Positions 7,242 through 15,463 are shown, counted from the stretch's first letter. The stretch is DNA of 18,875 nt from Phyllobacteriaceae bacterium UBA1940 (GCA_002336975.1 DDFA01000014.1:9920-28794); one strand, 5' to 3'. Numbers and translations: made by a program. The notes: generated from the letters alone by a model not told the origin.

Positions 7242-7464
7242 TGTTGCCTGCCGCACTTCGTCAGTTTGAGCCGGAGCCTGCCCGCTCGTCGAGTTGGGCG
7301 TATTCTACTCAATTTGATTAAGCCCCGGTTACCAATTCGTTACCACTGGTCCGGAACCGGCGCGGAGGTTGAACGTCGACAAGACGAAAACGGCCCCGCG
7401 CCCGCTTTGCAGAGGACTGAAACCATGAAAACGGCAACAGTTTGACCTCGGCTGCGTCGGATTT

Positions 7465-7833
7465 TCACAGTTCCGAGAGCGCCCTGGCGGCCGCCTGGCG
7501 GTGCGCCGGCTTGATGTGCTGGCGGATCGAGGCGATCGCCGCGGTCAGCACGGCGATGTCGTCGGTGAAGCCGAAACCGAGCAGCACGTCTGGAATGACG
7601 TCGAACGGCAGTACGAAATAGGCAAGCGCCGCCAGCAGCACGCCTTTCGGGCGCATCGGCGTCTTCGGGTCGATGGCGCAGAAATAGGCCGCCACGACGT
7701 CATCCATGAACGGCACATATTTCGCGGCGCGCCTGACGGTCCGCCAGAAGCCGCGCCTGACGCGCGCCTCACGGCTGCGGTTCTGCGCCTGGTCGCCCGG
7801 CGCCAGGATTTCGTCGATCTCGACATGCTTCAT
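7465..7833 (-). CDS. DUF1232 (YkvA-like) membrane protein
   Basis: The 122-residue protein contains a DUF1232 domain at about 47-100, with the characteristic DPKTP (55-59), then KGVLLAALAYFVLPFDVIPD and a following TDD (90-92). This short hydrophobic domain is widespread, and its biochemical role is unknown. The N-terminal 45 residues are charged and presumably cytoplasmic. The ATG at 7833 sits 6 nt after a perfect GGAGG. A TTG directly before it would be too close to that site. It starts 44 bp after the phhB stop on the same strand, so the two probably form an operon. Nothing links the functions beyond position. Confidence 0.87.
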   Translation of the reverse strand: MKHVEIDEILAPGDQAQNRSREARVRRGFWRTVRRAAKYVPFMDDVVAAYFCAIDPKTPMRPKGVLLAALAYFVLPFDVIPDVLLGFGFTDDIAVLTAAIASIRQHIKPAHRQAAARALSEL

Positions 7834-7877
7834 CAAGATCCTCCTTCAAGCCATAGATGGCCCCGGCGGCTGCGGAT

Positions 7878-8174
7878 TCAATGCGCCGCGAAACCGTTCA
7901 TCAGCCTCGCCAGATCGATATCGAGCGAGGTGACGCCGTCGCGGTCGTGGGTGAAGAGTTTCACTTCGACCGTATTATAGACGTTGGACCAGTTCGGATG
8001 ATGGTCCAGCTTCTCGGCGGCAAGCGCGCTGCGCGCCATGAAGGCGAACGCTTCGCTGAAATCGCGGAACCTGAAGGTCCTTGCGATCGACGCCCCGTCA
8101 CCGGCCAGCGACCAACCGTCGAGCGTTCTCAACGCGTCGTCCAGCGCGGCCTTGTCCAATCTGTCTCTCGCCAT
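7878..8174 (-). CDS. phhB: Pterin-4a-carbinolamine dehydratase
   Basis: This enzyme dehydrates 4a-hydroxytetrahydrobiopterin, made by aromatic amino-acid hydroxylases, so that the cofactor can be recycled. The 98-residue length is normal. The family motif EKLDHHPNWSNVYNTVEV spans 54-71. His58, His59 and His76 (in THD) match the three active-site histidines, and the ADxDIDLA-type ending (LDIDLARLMNGF) is present. The GAGG before the ATG at 8174 is too close to be a good ribosome binding site. No phenylalanine hydroxylase or folate/pterin gene is in the window, so its partner, if any, is elsewhere. It is divergent from the phosphatase gene, with 52 bp between the starts. Confidence 0.94.
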   Translation of the reverse strand: MARDRLDKAALDDALRTLDGWSLAGDGASIARTFRFRDFSEAFAFMARSALAAEKLDHHPNWSNVYNTVEVKLFTHDRDGVTSLDIDLARLMNGFAAH

Positions 8175-8226
8175 CCTCGAATTCCCGGTCTATGTCCATT
8201 TTCCACTGCAACATAGCGTCCGTCGA

Positions 8227-8748
8227 ATGTCTGAACAGCCTCCAATCTCGGTTCTGTTTGTCTGTCTCGGCAATATCTGCCGGTCGCCGCTGGCGGAAGG
8301 CGTGTTCCGCGCGGTCGTTGATGAACGCGGCGAGGGCGCGCGCTACGTCATCGATTCGGCGGGAACCGGCGGCTGGCATGCCGGATCGGCGCCCGATCCG
8401 CGTTCGATCAAGGTTGCGCGGCAACACGGCGTCGACATCGCCGGGCAGGTCTGCCGCCAGATCGCCGACGCCGATTTCTCGCGGTTCGACCTGATTTTCG
8501 CGATGGACCGGTCGAACCTCGACGACCTGCGCGCAAGATCGACGCCGCGCGACCGGTCGCGCATTTACCTGTTTCTCGACTATGCGCATGGCGCGCCGGG
8601 CGAGGTGCCCGATCCCTATTATGGCGGACCGAACGGATTCCAGGACGTCTACGGGATGATCCGCGCCGCGTCCGAAGCCGTCGCCGAAAGGCTGGCGCGC
8701 GCGCCGGCGGCCGGCGCCGCCAGCGGCCATGCCTCCTCGATGACGTAA
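8227..8748 (+). CDS. Low-molecular-weight protein-tyrosine phosphatase
   Basis: A cytoplasmic phosphatase of the LMW-PTP/Wzb/arsenate-reductase fold. The P-loop CLGNICRS spans Cys13 (nucleophile) to Arg19 and Ser20. The SAGTGGWH block is at 44-51, and the general acid Asp129 is in DPYYGG (129-134). These give the full active site of an enzyme acting on phosphotyrosine or small phosphate esters. It has 173 residues. The frame is open 63 codons upstream across the phhB start region, but the family begins just before the hydrophobic strand SVLFVC, so the ATG at 8227 is chosen despite lacking a clear ribosome binding site. The last 33 codons overlap the converging thpR gene. No polysaccharide or arsenic genes are nearby, so the physiological target is unknown. 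Confidence 0.93.
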   Translation: MSEQPPISVLFVCLGNICRSPLAEGVFRAVVDERGEGARYVIDSAGTGGWHAGSAPDPRSIKVARQHGVDIAGQVCRQIADADFSRFDLIFAMDRSNLDDLRARSTPRDRSRIYLFLDYAHGAPGEVPDPYYGGPNGFQDVYGMIRAASEAVAERLARAPAAGAASGHASSMT

Positions 8749-9248
8749 GGGCCGCCGCCGACCGAATCGCGCGACGACATCAGCACGAAGCGGCCGACCC
8801 TGAACGGCAGGGTCGAGAAATTGCCGCGCCCCGACAGATACATGGCGACGTCGCGGTCGCTTGAGTTGCGCAGCCGGGCGATCGTCACATGCGGCACGAA
8901 TTTGCGCTGGTCGGCCGGCGCGCCGGCGCGGCCGCACATGCGGTCGATCTCGCCGCGCAGGGCGTTGAGGCCGTCGGACGGGGCGACGCCGGCGAAGATC
9001 GAATGCGGTTTCTTCGAGCCGAACGCGCCGACGCCCGACAAGGTCAGGTCGAAGCCGGTGCGCTCGATGCGGTCGAACGCGTTGACGATCTCGTCGGCGA
9101 CGTGGCCGTCGACGTCTCCGATGAACCGCAATGTGATGTGATAATTCTCGACGTCGACCCAGCGGGCGCCGGGAAGGCCGCCGCGCAGCAGGGACAGGGA
9201 GAGCGCGGCGTCACGCGGTATCTCGAGGGCAGCAAATAGTCGCGGCAT
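8649..9248 (-). CDS. thpR: RNA 2',3'-cyclic phosphodiesterase (2'-5' RNA ligase family)
   Basis: ThpR opens 2',3'-cyclic phosphate ends of RNA and can also join tRNA half molecules in vitro. It belongs to the 2H phosphoesterase superfamily. Both catalytic HxT motifs are present: His37-Ile-Thr39 (in YHITLRF) and His120-Val-Thr122 (in VPHVTIARL). The family C-terminus SSRDSVGGGPYVIEEAWPL is at about 158-176. It has 199 residues. The ATG at 9248 has GGAG about 9 nt upstream. The last 23 residues run beyond the usual end and are encoded antisense to the phosphatase gene, so this tail is probably a by-product of the overlap. The tesA stop lies 110 bp upstream on the same strand. Confidence 0.93.
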   Translation of the reverse strand: MPRLFAALEIPRDAALSLSLLRGGLPGARWVDVENYHITLRFIGDVDGHVADEIVNAFDRIERTGFDLTLSGVGAFGSKKPHSIFAGVAPSDGLNALRGEIDRMCGRAGAPADQRKFVPHVTIARLRNSSDRDVAMYLSGRGNFSTLPFRVGRFVLMSSRDSVGGGPYVIEEAWPLAAPAAGARASLSATASDAARIIP

Positions 9249-9358
9249 GGCTTCTATCTCCTCGATTCGACCTCGAAAGTCAGCGAATCATCGTTTTCCC
9301 GTCCGGGCAAGCGCTTATTCCGCATTGCCTGTGAACAGCCGATGACGGCGCGGCCACG

Positions 9359-9979
9359 CTATTTCAGCAGCGGCTCGATCACCGGCAGCGCGTTTTCGAC
9401 CATCTTGTCGACGCCGGCGGCGTTCGGGTGCATGCCGTCGTCAAGCTGCAACTCCGGGGTCGCCGCCACGCCTTCGATAAAGAACGGAATCAGCGGAACG
9501 CCGTGCTTTTGCGCCAGGCGGGGAAAGATCGCGTCGAAGGCGGCGCGGTAGTCCTGGCCCAGATTGGGCGCTGCATACATGCCCGCCAGCACGACGCCGA
9601 CATTGCGCTTTTTCAGCGCGGTCAGCATGGCGTCGAGGTTCTTTTCGGTGATCTCCGGCGCGATGCCGCGCAGCATGTCGTTCGCGCCAAGTTCCAGGAT
9701 GACCAGTTGCGTGCCGTCGGGAACCGACCAGTCGAGACGGGCCAGGCCGCCAGTTGTCGTGTCGCCGGAAACACCCGCATTGGCGATCTCGACGTCGTGG
9801 CCCCTGGCCCTCAGCGCGGCCTGCAGCTTGTTGGGGAAGGCGTCGTCGGGCGGCAATTGGTAGCCGGCCATCAGGCTGTCGCCGAAGCCGACGATCCGCA
9901 TCGTCTCGGCCGATGCGGCGGCGCAAGACGCCAGGACACAAACAAGTGCAATGCAAAATGGACGCATCATCTGTTTCAT
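9359..9979 (-). CDS. tesA: Secreted GDSL esterase / lysophospholipase L1 (TesA)
   Basis: TesA is a periplasmic SGNH hydrolase acting on acyl-thioesters, lysophospholipids and other esters. The 206-residue form has a signal peptide ending ASA (22-24); LASC at 16-19 also resembles a lipoprotein box. SGNH blocks are GDSL (33-36, nucleophile Ser35), NAGVSGDTT (67-75, Gly), GAND (98-101, Asn100) and DGMH (181-184, Asp181/His184). Starts at 9997 or 9970 are also possible; none has a clear ribosome binding site. 9979 gives a compact basic n-region. The frame's longer upstream extension runs antisense through ybbA and is rejected. It faces ybbA-ybbP with 78 bp between starts, the same divergent arrangement as tesA/ybbAP in Escherichia coli. 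Confidence 0.93.
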   Translation of the reverse strand: MKQMMRPFCIALVCVLASCAAASAETMRIVGFGDSLMAGYQLPPDDAFPNKLQAALRARGHDVEIANAGVSGDTTTGGLARLDWSVPDGTQLVILELGANDMLRGIAPEITEKNLDAMLTALKKRNVGVVLAGMYAAPNLGQDYRAAFDAIFPRLAQKHGVPLIPFFIEGVAATPELQLDDGMHPNAAGVDKMVENALPVIEPLLK

Positions 9980-10057
9980 CGCGTTTTTCGTTACCATATG
10001 AGGCGACTGTGCGCCCGATCGCCTGAAAGACAGTTTCACATATAGGAAGTCGTATCC

Positions 10058-10759
10058 GTGACAGAACCCGTCATCGACCTGAAAGACGTGTCCCTGACGC
10101 TTGGCGAGGGCGCGTCGCGCGTCCATGTCCTCAAGGGCGTCGATCTTACGGTGGCGCGTGGCGAGGCGGCCGGCATCGTCGGGCCGTCTGGCTCGGGCAA
10201 GTCGACGCTGCTGATGGTGCTGGCTGGGCTCGAACGGGTCGATGCGGGAAGCGTCACGATCGCCGGCGAACTGCTCAACGCCAAGACCGAGGACCAGATC
10301 GCATCGTTTCGCGGCCGCCACGTCGGCATCGTGTTCCAGTCGTTCCACCTGATCCCCAACATGACCGCGCTGGAGAACGTCGCGGTGCCGCTGGAGCTTG
10401 CCGGGCGCGGCGACGCCTTCGAGGTCGCGGCGGCCGAACTGGCGGCGGTCGGACTGTCGGAACGGCTCAATCACTATCCGGGACAATTGTCCGGCGGCGA
10501 GCAGCAGCGGGTGGCGATCGCCCGGGCGCTGGCGCCCAATCCGAGCATCCTGATCGCCGACGAGCCGACCGGCAATCTCGATCAGGCGACCGGGCGGCAG
10601 ATCGCCGACATGCTGTTTGCGAAGGCTAGAGAGCGCGGCATGACGCTGGTGCTAGTGACCCACGATCCGTCGCTTGCGGCGCGCTGCCAGCGCCAGATCG
10701 CCATGCGGTCGGGCCGGATCGAAGCCGCCGCGCCGCAACCCGTCGCCGTTCCGGCATGA
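10058..10759 (+). CDS. ybbA: ABC transporter ATP-binding protein (YbbA/LolD type)
   Basis: This cytoplasmic ATPase drives an FtsX/MacB-type permease. The 233 residues contain Walker [10 protein letters not shown] (42-50), the Q-loop Gln94, the signature LSGGEQQ (144-150), Walker B ILIADEP (Asp168, Glu169) and the H-loop His202. It starts with GTG at 10058, preceded by AGGAAG at about 8 nt. Its stop overlaps the permease start (ATGA), so the two are translationally coupled. Adjacent divergent tesA identifies the pair as the YbbA-YbbP system, not LolCDE or FtsE. The transported substrate of this system is not established. By its class it may move a lipid or extract something from the membrane without being a classical importer. 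Confidence 0.92.
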   Translation: MTEPVIDLKDVSLTLGEGASRVHVLKGVDLTVARGEAAGIVGPSGSGKSTLLMVLAGLERVDAGSVTIAGELLNAKTEDQIASFRGRHVGIVFQSFHLIPNMTALENVAVPLELAGRGDAFEVAAAELAAVGLSERLNHYPGQLSGGEQQRVAIARALAPNPSILIADEPTGNLDQATGRQIADMLFAKARERGMTLVLVTHDPSLAARCQRQIAMRSGRIEAAAPQPVAVPA

Positions 10760-13296
10760 CCGGTCTCGCCCTTCCGCTCCGCTATGCGCTGCGCGAGATG
10801 CGTGGCGGCCTTGGCGGATTTCTCATCTTCATCGCCTGCATCGCGCTTGGCGTCGGCGCCATCGGCGGCGTCAATTCGGTCGCCCGCTCGATCACGCAAA
10901 GCGTGTCGGCGCAGGGCCAGACGCTGCTCGGCGCCGACATCCGCTTCGAGCTGAACCAGCGGGAAGCCTCTGCCGCTGAACGTGCGTTCCTCGACAGTCT
11001 GGGCGAGGTCGCGGTCAGCGCCGGCATGCGCTCGATGGCGCGGCTGGAGGACGGTTCCGATCAGGCACTGGTGGAACTGAAGGCCGTCGACGCAGCCTAT
11101 CCGCTCTACGGCCGGCTCGAGACCAGCCCGGCGCTGCCCAATGCCGATCTGTTCGGCGAGCGGCAAGGCGTGTGGGGGGCGGCCGCGCCCGACCTTCTGT
11201 TCGAGCGGCTCGGCCTGAAGCCGGGCGACAGGGTGCGCGTCGGCGGCGGCGTGTTCGAGTTACGAGCAAGGCTGGTGGCAGAGCCCGACGCCATTTCCGA
11301 CGGCTTCGGTTTTGCGCCGCGGCTGATGGTGTCGATGGGGGGATTGCGCGCGTCGGGACTGATCCAGCCGGGCAGCCTTGTCGAGCATGTCTACAAGATC
11401 AGGCTGCCGGCCGGCGCGACCGATGGCGCGATCAAAGCCATCTCCGACCGCGCCAGTTCGGAGTTTCCGCAGGCTGGGTGGAGCGCGCGCTCGCGCGCCA
11501 ACGCCGCGCCGGCGCTGTCGTCGAATGTCGAGCGGTTCTCGCAATTCCTCACTCTGGTCGGCCTGACCTCGCTGGTCGTCGGCGGCGTCGGCGTTGCCAA
11601 TGCGGTCAGGGCGCATCTCGACGCCAAGCGCGGCGTCATCGCGACGCTGAAAAGCGTCGGCGCCTCGGGCGGTTTCGTCTTTTCGCTCTACCTGTTCCAG
11701 GTGCTGATCGTCGCGGCGATCGGCATTGTCATCGGCCTGGGAATCGCGGCCGCGACGCCGTTCGCCGCGTCCGGCGCGCTGTCGTCTGTGGTGCCGATCG
11801 CCGCCGAGGCCAGCATCTATCCCGACGCGCTGGCGTTGGGCGTGGTGTTCGGGCTCTTGACGACGCTGGCCTTCGCCATCCTGCCGCTTGGCCGCGCCCG
11901 CGACGTGCCCGCCACCGCGCTGTTCCGGGAGCTTGGACTTGAGGCGCGCGGCTGGCCGCGCCCCACCTATCTTGTCGCCGTCGGCGCGATTGCGCTGGCG
12001 CTGGCTGCGCTGGCGATCTGGTATTCGGCCGACCGGCGCATCGCGATCATCTTCGTCGGCGCGGCGGTCGTGGCGTTCCTGGTGCTGCGCGCCGTGGCCG
12101 AAATCGTGCAATGGCTGGCGCGGCGCGCGCCGACGGTGCGCTCGACGCCGTTGCGCCTTGCCATCGGCAATATCCATCGGCCAGGCGCGCTGACGCCGTC
12201 CGTCGTCCTGTCGCTCGGGCTCGGGCTGACCCTGCTGGTGGTGCTGGCGCTGATCGACGGCAATCTGCGCCGCCAGATCGCTGGCGATCTGCAGCAGCGG
12301 GCGCCGAACTTCTTCTTTGTCGACATCCAGTCCTCCGAGGTCGAGCAATTCGCCGGGCTGATCGCAAGGGAATCGCCGACTGGCGAGCTGATGCGGGTGC
12401 CGATGCTGCGGGGGCGGGTGCTTCAGCTCAACGGCGTCGACGTGCAGAAGCTCGTCGTGCCGCCGGAAGCGGCATGGGTGCTGCGCGGCGACCGCGGCAT
12501 CACCTATTCGCCGACGATTCCCGAAAACGCCACCGTGTCGGCGGGGCAATGGTGGTCGGCCGACTATTCGGGCCCGCCGCTGGTGTCGTTTGCGGCGCAG
12601 GAGGCGGGGGAACTTGGCCTGAAACTGGGCGACACCGTCACCGTCAACGTGCTGGGGCGCAACATTACCGCCACGATCGCCAATCTGCGGCAGGTGCAGT
12701 GGGAATCGATGGGCATCAATTTCGTCATGGTGTTTTCGCCCAACGCCTTCGCCGGCGCGCCGCACGCCTGGCTCGCCACCTTGCAGGACAAGCAGGCGAC
12801 GGCCGGGGAGGAGGCGCGGCTGCTCAACGCCGTCACCCGCGCCTTTCCCGCGGTGACGACGGTGCGCGTCAAGGACGCGCTCGACATCGTCAACGACCTG
12901 GTCGCCCAGCTTGGCGCGGCGATACGGGCGGCGGCGGCGGTGGCGCTGATCTCATCGGTTCTGGTGCTTGCGGGTGCGCTTGCGGCCGGCAATCGGGCGC
13001 GCACCCACGACGCGGTGGTGTTGAAGATGCTCGGCGCGACCCGCGGCACGCTGATCACCGCCTATTCGCTCGAATATCTGCTGATCGGACTGGCGACGGC
13101 GATCTTTGCGCTGCTGGCCGGCGGCGCGGCGGCGTGGTTCGTCGTCGCGCGGGTGATGAACCTGCCGTCCGCGTTCCTGCCGGACGTCGCCCTGACGACC
13201 ATCGCCGTGGCGCTGACGCTGACGGTGGGCATGGGATTGGCCGGCACCTGGCGCATCCTCGGCCAGAAGGCGGCTCCAGTGTTGCGGGAGCTCTGA
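10756..13296 (+). CDS. ybbP: FtsX-family ABC permease (YbbP-like)
   Basis: This 846-residue inner-membrane protein is the partner of the preceding ATPase. Its layout is typical of YbbP: one N-terminal helix (about 21-41), a large periplasmic domain (about 45-258), three helices (262-283, 308-333, 357-377), a central group (405-423, 429-447, 481-500), a second periplasmic domain (about 505-715), and three C-terminal helices ending near 835. The two FtsX repeats carry matching cytoplasmic coupling segments, KRGVIATLKSVGAS (291-304) and a later block with LKMLGATRGT. The doubled domain and 800+ length distinguish it from the shorter LolC/MacB permeases. It likely acts mechanically on envelope lipids or proteins with YbbA. 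The link to TesA substrates is suggested by gene order only. Confidence 0.92.
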   Translation: MTGLALPLRYALREMRGGLGGFLIFIACIALGVGAIGGVNSVARSITQSVSAQGQTLLGADIRFELNQREASAAERAFLDSLGEVAVSAGMRSMARLEDGSDQALVELKAVDAAYPLYGRLETSPALPNADLFGERQGVWGAAAPDLLFERLGLKPGDRVRVGGGVFELRARLVAEPDAISDGFGFAPRLMVSMGGLRASGLIQPGSLVEHVYKIRLPAGATDGAIKAISDRASSEFPQAGWSARSRANAAPALSSNVERFSQFLTLVGLTSLVVGGVGVANAVRAHLDAKRGVIATLKSVGASGGFVFSLYLFQVLIVAAIGIVIGLGIAAATPFAASGALSSVVPIAAEASIYPDALALGVVFGLLTTLAFAILPLGRARDVPATALFRELGLEARGWPRPTYLVAVGAIALALAALAIWYSADRRIAIIFVGAAVVAFLVLRAVAEIVQWLARRAPTVRSTPLRLAIGNIHRPGALTPSVVLSLGLGLTLLVVLALIDGNLRRQIAGDLQQRAPNFFFVDIQSSEVEQFAGLIARESPTGELMRVPMLRGRVLQLNGVDVQKLVVPPEAAWVLRGDRGITYSPTIPENATVSAGQWWSADYSGPPLVSFAAQEAGELGLKLGDTVTVNVLGRNITATIANLRQVQWESMGINFVMVFSPNAFAGAPHAWLATLQDKQATAGEEARLLNAVTRAFPAVTTVRVKDALDIVNDLVAQLGAAIRAAAAVALISSVLVLAGALAAGNRARTHDAVVLKMLGATRGTLITAYSLEYLLIGLATAIFALLAGGAAAWFVVARVMNLPSAFLPDVALTTIAVALTLTVGMGLAGTWRILGQKAAPVLREL

Positions 13297-13490
13297 CAGG
13301 CGGATCGGACCTCCCGCAAAATTTACTACTTTGTATGATCACGCATGGTTTCGCGACGTTACGACCCTTGTTATCGGCCGGTGAAATCATCATATTGCGT
13401 TGCAGGCATGCTGGAGTCCCGCCAGCGGCGCCTGGACGCGCGAGGAGCGCGACCGACACCGGACGGGACAGGAGCAACAAGAGGAATTCC

Positions 13491-14261
13491 ATGGCTGAAC
13501 TCCGCAACTATCAGTCGCAGGTCGGAAGCGCGACGCGCGCCGATATCGACGAAGGCCTGCGGGCATATATGCTCAAGGTCTACAATCTCATGGCTTTGGG
13601 TCTGGTCATCACCGGCGTCGCCGCAATCGGCATGGCGATGCTGGCGACCACCAGCGACCCGTCCCTGGCCGTCGCGACCCTGCCCAACGGCAAGATGCTG
13701 ACCGGCCTCGGCGCCGCCCTCTACGGCTCGCCGCTGCGATGGGTGGTGATGCTGGCGCCGCTGGCGCTGGTGTTTTTCCTGAGCTTCAGAATCGACAAGA
13801 TGAGCGTCGCGGCCGCGCAGACGACCTTCTGGGTCTATGCTGCGCTCGTCGGCGTGTCGCTGTCGTCGATCTTCCTGGTCTTCACCAGCCAGTCGATCGT
13901 TCAGACCTTCTTCATCACGGCCGCGTCGTTCGGCGCGCTGTCGCTGTGGGGCTACACGACGAAGCGCGACCTGACGGGCATGGGCTCGTTCCTGATCATG
14001 GGCCTGTTCGGCCTGATCATCGCGATGATCGTCAACATCTTCCTGGCCTCGCCGATGATGCAGTTCGTCATCTCCGGCGTCGGCGTGCTGATCTTCGCCG
14101 GCTTGACGGCCTATGACACGCAGAAGATCAAGGAGATGTATTTCGAAGGCGACGACGTTCTCGTGGCCGGCCGCAAGGCGATCATGGGCGCGCTGACGCT
14201 CTATCTCGACTTCATCAACCTGTTCACCTTCCTGCTGCAGTTCCTGGGCAACCGCGAATAG
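13491..14261 (+). CDS. Bax inhibitor-1 / YccA-family membrane protein
   Basis: The 256-residue protein of the BI-1 (TMBIM) family has about seven helices. Family members form pH-sensitive calcium leak channels or interact with the FtsH protease; the bacterial role is poorly defined. The start MAELRNYQSQVGSATRADID and the following GLRAYMLKVYNLMALGLVITG are typical of alphaproteobacterial members. The conserved C-terminal half has GLTAYDTQKIKEMY and ALTLYLDFINLFTFLLQFLG, including the acidic residues (Asp in YDTQ and LDF) of the proposed pore. The ATG at 13491 follows AGAGGA at about 6 nt. An open frame upstream only antisenses or shadows ybbP. A strong intrinsic terminator follows 21 bp after the stop, and a 194-bp gap separates it from ybbP, so it is probably transcribed alone. 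Confidence 0.95.
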   Translation: MAELRNYQSQVGSATRADIDEGLRAYMLKVYNLMALGLVITGVAAIGMAMLATTSDPSLAVATLPNGKMLTGLGAALYGSPLRWVVMLAPLALVFFLSFRIDKMSVAAAQTTFWVYAALVGVSLSSIFLVFTSQSIVQTFFITAASFGALSLWGYTTKRDLTGMGSFLIMGLFGLIIAMIVNIFLASPMMQFVISGVGVLIFAGLTAYDTQKIKEMYFEGDDVLVAGRKAIMGALTLYLDFINLFTFLLQFLGNRE

Positions 14262-14282
14262 TGGCTGGCGAATGAACTTCGG

Positions 14283-14312
14283 AAAGGGCGGCTTCGGCCG
14301 CCCTTTTCTTTT
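14283..14312 (+). terminator. Intrinsic terminator of the BI-1 gene
   Basis: A perfect 10-bp stem (AAAGGGCGGC/GCCGCCCTTT) with a TTCG tetraloop is followed by TCTTTT, 21 bp after the stop codon. This is a textbook Rho-independent terminator. Confidence 0.9.
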
Positions 14313-14339
14313 GGCGCCGGGCGTGGTTTGAGCGATGCC

Positions 14340-14891
14340 ATGACGATCGCAATCCGCCCCGCTTCACCGGACGATCTTAACGCCATTACGGCGATCTATG
14401 CGCATTCGGTGCTGAACGGCACGGCCACCTACGAGCTTGAGCCGCCATCGCGGGCCGAAATGGAAAGCCGGTTCAGGACGCTTACGGCGCAGGGCTATCC
14501 CTATTTCGTCGCCACCCGTGACGGCGTCGTTATCGGCTATGCCTATGCCGGTCCTTTCCGGCCGCGCCGCGCCTACCGCTTCATGGTCGAGGATTCGATC
14601 TATCTCGGACCCGAGGCGCAGGGCCAGGGCGTTGGGCGGCTGTTGATGGAGTGGCTGATCGAGGCGTGCCGGGCACTCGGCTTCCGCCAGATCGTGGCCG
14701 TCATCGGCGACGGCAAGGTCAACGCAGCTTCGGTCAGGCTGCACGAGCGGACCGGTTTCCGCCATGCCGGGGTGCTGGAAGGGTCTGGCTACAAGTTCGG
14801 CCGCTGGCTCGACACGGTGTTCATGCAGCTGTCGCTGAACGGCGGCGCCAGCGCGCCGCCCGACCCGGATACATTGCCGGAACGATTGTGA
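14340..14891 (+). CDS. GNAT-family N-acetyltransferase (phosphinothricin/methionine-sulfoximine acetyltransferase type)
   Basis: A cytoplasmic acetyl-CoA-dependent acetyltransferase of 183 residues. The acetyl-CoA loop QGQGVG is at 94-99 (in LGPEAQGQGVGRLLM). Features typical of the PAT/MddA/YncA group are IRPASPDDLNAITAIYAHSV at the start, TATYELEPPS, GYAYAGPFRPRRAYRF and the C-terminal LHERTGFRHAGVL with KFGRWLDTVFMQ. Known members acetylate methionine sulfoximine, methionine sulfone or phosphinothricin, so a detoxifying role is plausible. The ATG at 14340 is taken; a TTG four codons upstream is possible. No good ribosome binding site is visible, and the start lies only 28 bp after the preceding terminator, so its promoter is unclear and may overlap that region. 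Confidence 0.9.
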   Translation: MTIAIRPASPDDLNAITAIYAHSVLNGTATYELEPPSRAEMESRFRTLTAQGYPYFVATRDGVVIGYAYAGPFRPRRAYRFMVEDSIYLGPEAQGQGVGRLLMEWLIEACRALGFRQIVAVIGDGKVNAASVRLHERTGFRHAGVLEGSGYKFGRWLDTVFMQLSLNGGASAPPDPDTLPERL

Positions 14892-14965
14892 ACCTGAAAC
14901 GGCCGTCGCGCGCCCATTCCCCACGCCAGGGCAGAGGCGGCCCAAAGGGCTGACGAGCGGGCTGC

Positions 14966-14997
14966 AAAAAATGCCGGGCTTGCCGCGTACTGCCCGG
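14966..14997 (-). terminator. Intrinsic terminator of the DUF2794 gene
   Basis: On the minus strand a 6-bp stem CCGGGC/GCCCGG with a 12-nt loop begins directly after the DUF2794 stop codon and is followed by CA and six Ts. Weak stem but a good T-run. Confidence 0.6.
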
Positions 14998-15384
14998 TCA
15001 GGCCTTGACCAGATTCAGCGTCTTGTCGAACACGGTCAGGACGCGGGCCAGTTCGTGGCCGCGCTTAAGGATCTGGCCGGTGGCGGCGATGACGGAATAG
15101 GCGCCCTGGCGGCGCGCCAGCGAGGGATCCTTGACGATCCGGAACAGCGGCGTCTCCGACGTGCGGCGGAACACCGAGAATACGGCATGGTCGCTCAAAT
15201 GGTCGATCGCGTAGTCGCGCCACTCATTGGCGGCCACCATGCGGCCGTAAAGGCGCAGGATCTGGTCGAGTTCGCGTCTGTCGAAGGTGATCGGAATGTT
15301 CGCCCGCTGCCGTCTGACGTCGGACAGCGGGATCAATATCCCGGATGGGTCCCCACCCTCCACGCCGCCTGAACCGTCGGTCAT
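14998..15384 (-). CDS. DUF2794 protein of unknown function
   Basis: The 128-residue soluble protein is recognised from the conserved run beginning FDRRELDQILRLYGRMVAAN (34-53) and continuing EWRDYAIDHL, AVFSVFRR, QGAYSVIAATGQILKRGHEL and VLTVFDK. This is the DUF2794 family, largely restricted to alphaproteobacteria, with no assigned function. The first 28 residues are low-complexity and variable. The frame is open 18 codons upstream to a TTG, but the ATG at 15384 has GGAG about 7 nt before it and is preferred. It has its own terminator immediately downstream. A T-rich hairpin at 15441-15463 lies just upstream and could block read-through or act in the leader. Confidence 0.85.
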   Translation of the reverse strand: MTDGSGGVEGGDPSGILIPLSDVRRQRANIPITFDRRELDQILRLYGRMVAANEWRDYAIDHLSDHAVFSVFRRTSETPLFRIVKDPSLARRQGAYSVIAATGQILKRGHELARVLTVFDKTLNLVKA

Positions 15385-15440
15385 AGACCACTCCGCATTG
15401 AATTGGGCAATGCTGACCTCTGGAACCGTCAATTGCAACC

Positions 15441-15463
15441 AAAAAAGGCCGCCCCGGACGGTC
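15441..15463 (-). terminator. Possible weak terminator or leader hairpin upstream of DUF2794
   Basis: On the minus strand, GGACCG and CGGCC pair as a 5-bp stem with one bulged base and a 7-nt loop, followed directly by six Ts. It lies 57 bp before the DUF2794 ATG, so it would stop transcripts arriving from DUF1223 or act as a leader attenuator. The stem is weak. Confidence 0.35.

Noticed and set aside
7425..7445. Tiny ORF MKTATV on the plus strand
   Set aside because: Six codons with no context; nothing supports translation.
8038..8226. 63-codon N-terminal extension of the tyrosine phosphatase
   Set aside because: It overlaps the start of phhB on the other strand, and LMW phosphatases begin right before the first strand and P-loop.
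11260..12765. 501-codon minus-strand open frame opposite ybbP
   Set aside because: Arg/Asp/Gln-rich shadow of the permease gene without domain or start signal.
12111..13490. Long frame joining a shadow of ybbP to the BI-1 gene
   Set aside because: Only the part from 13491 is the real gene; the upstream part is a low-complexity Ala/Gly/Arg frame overlapping ybbP.
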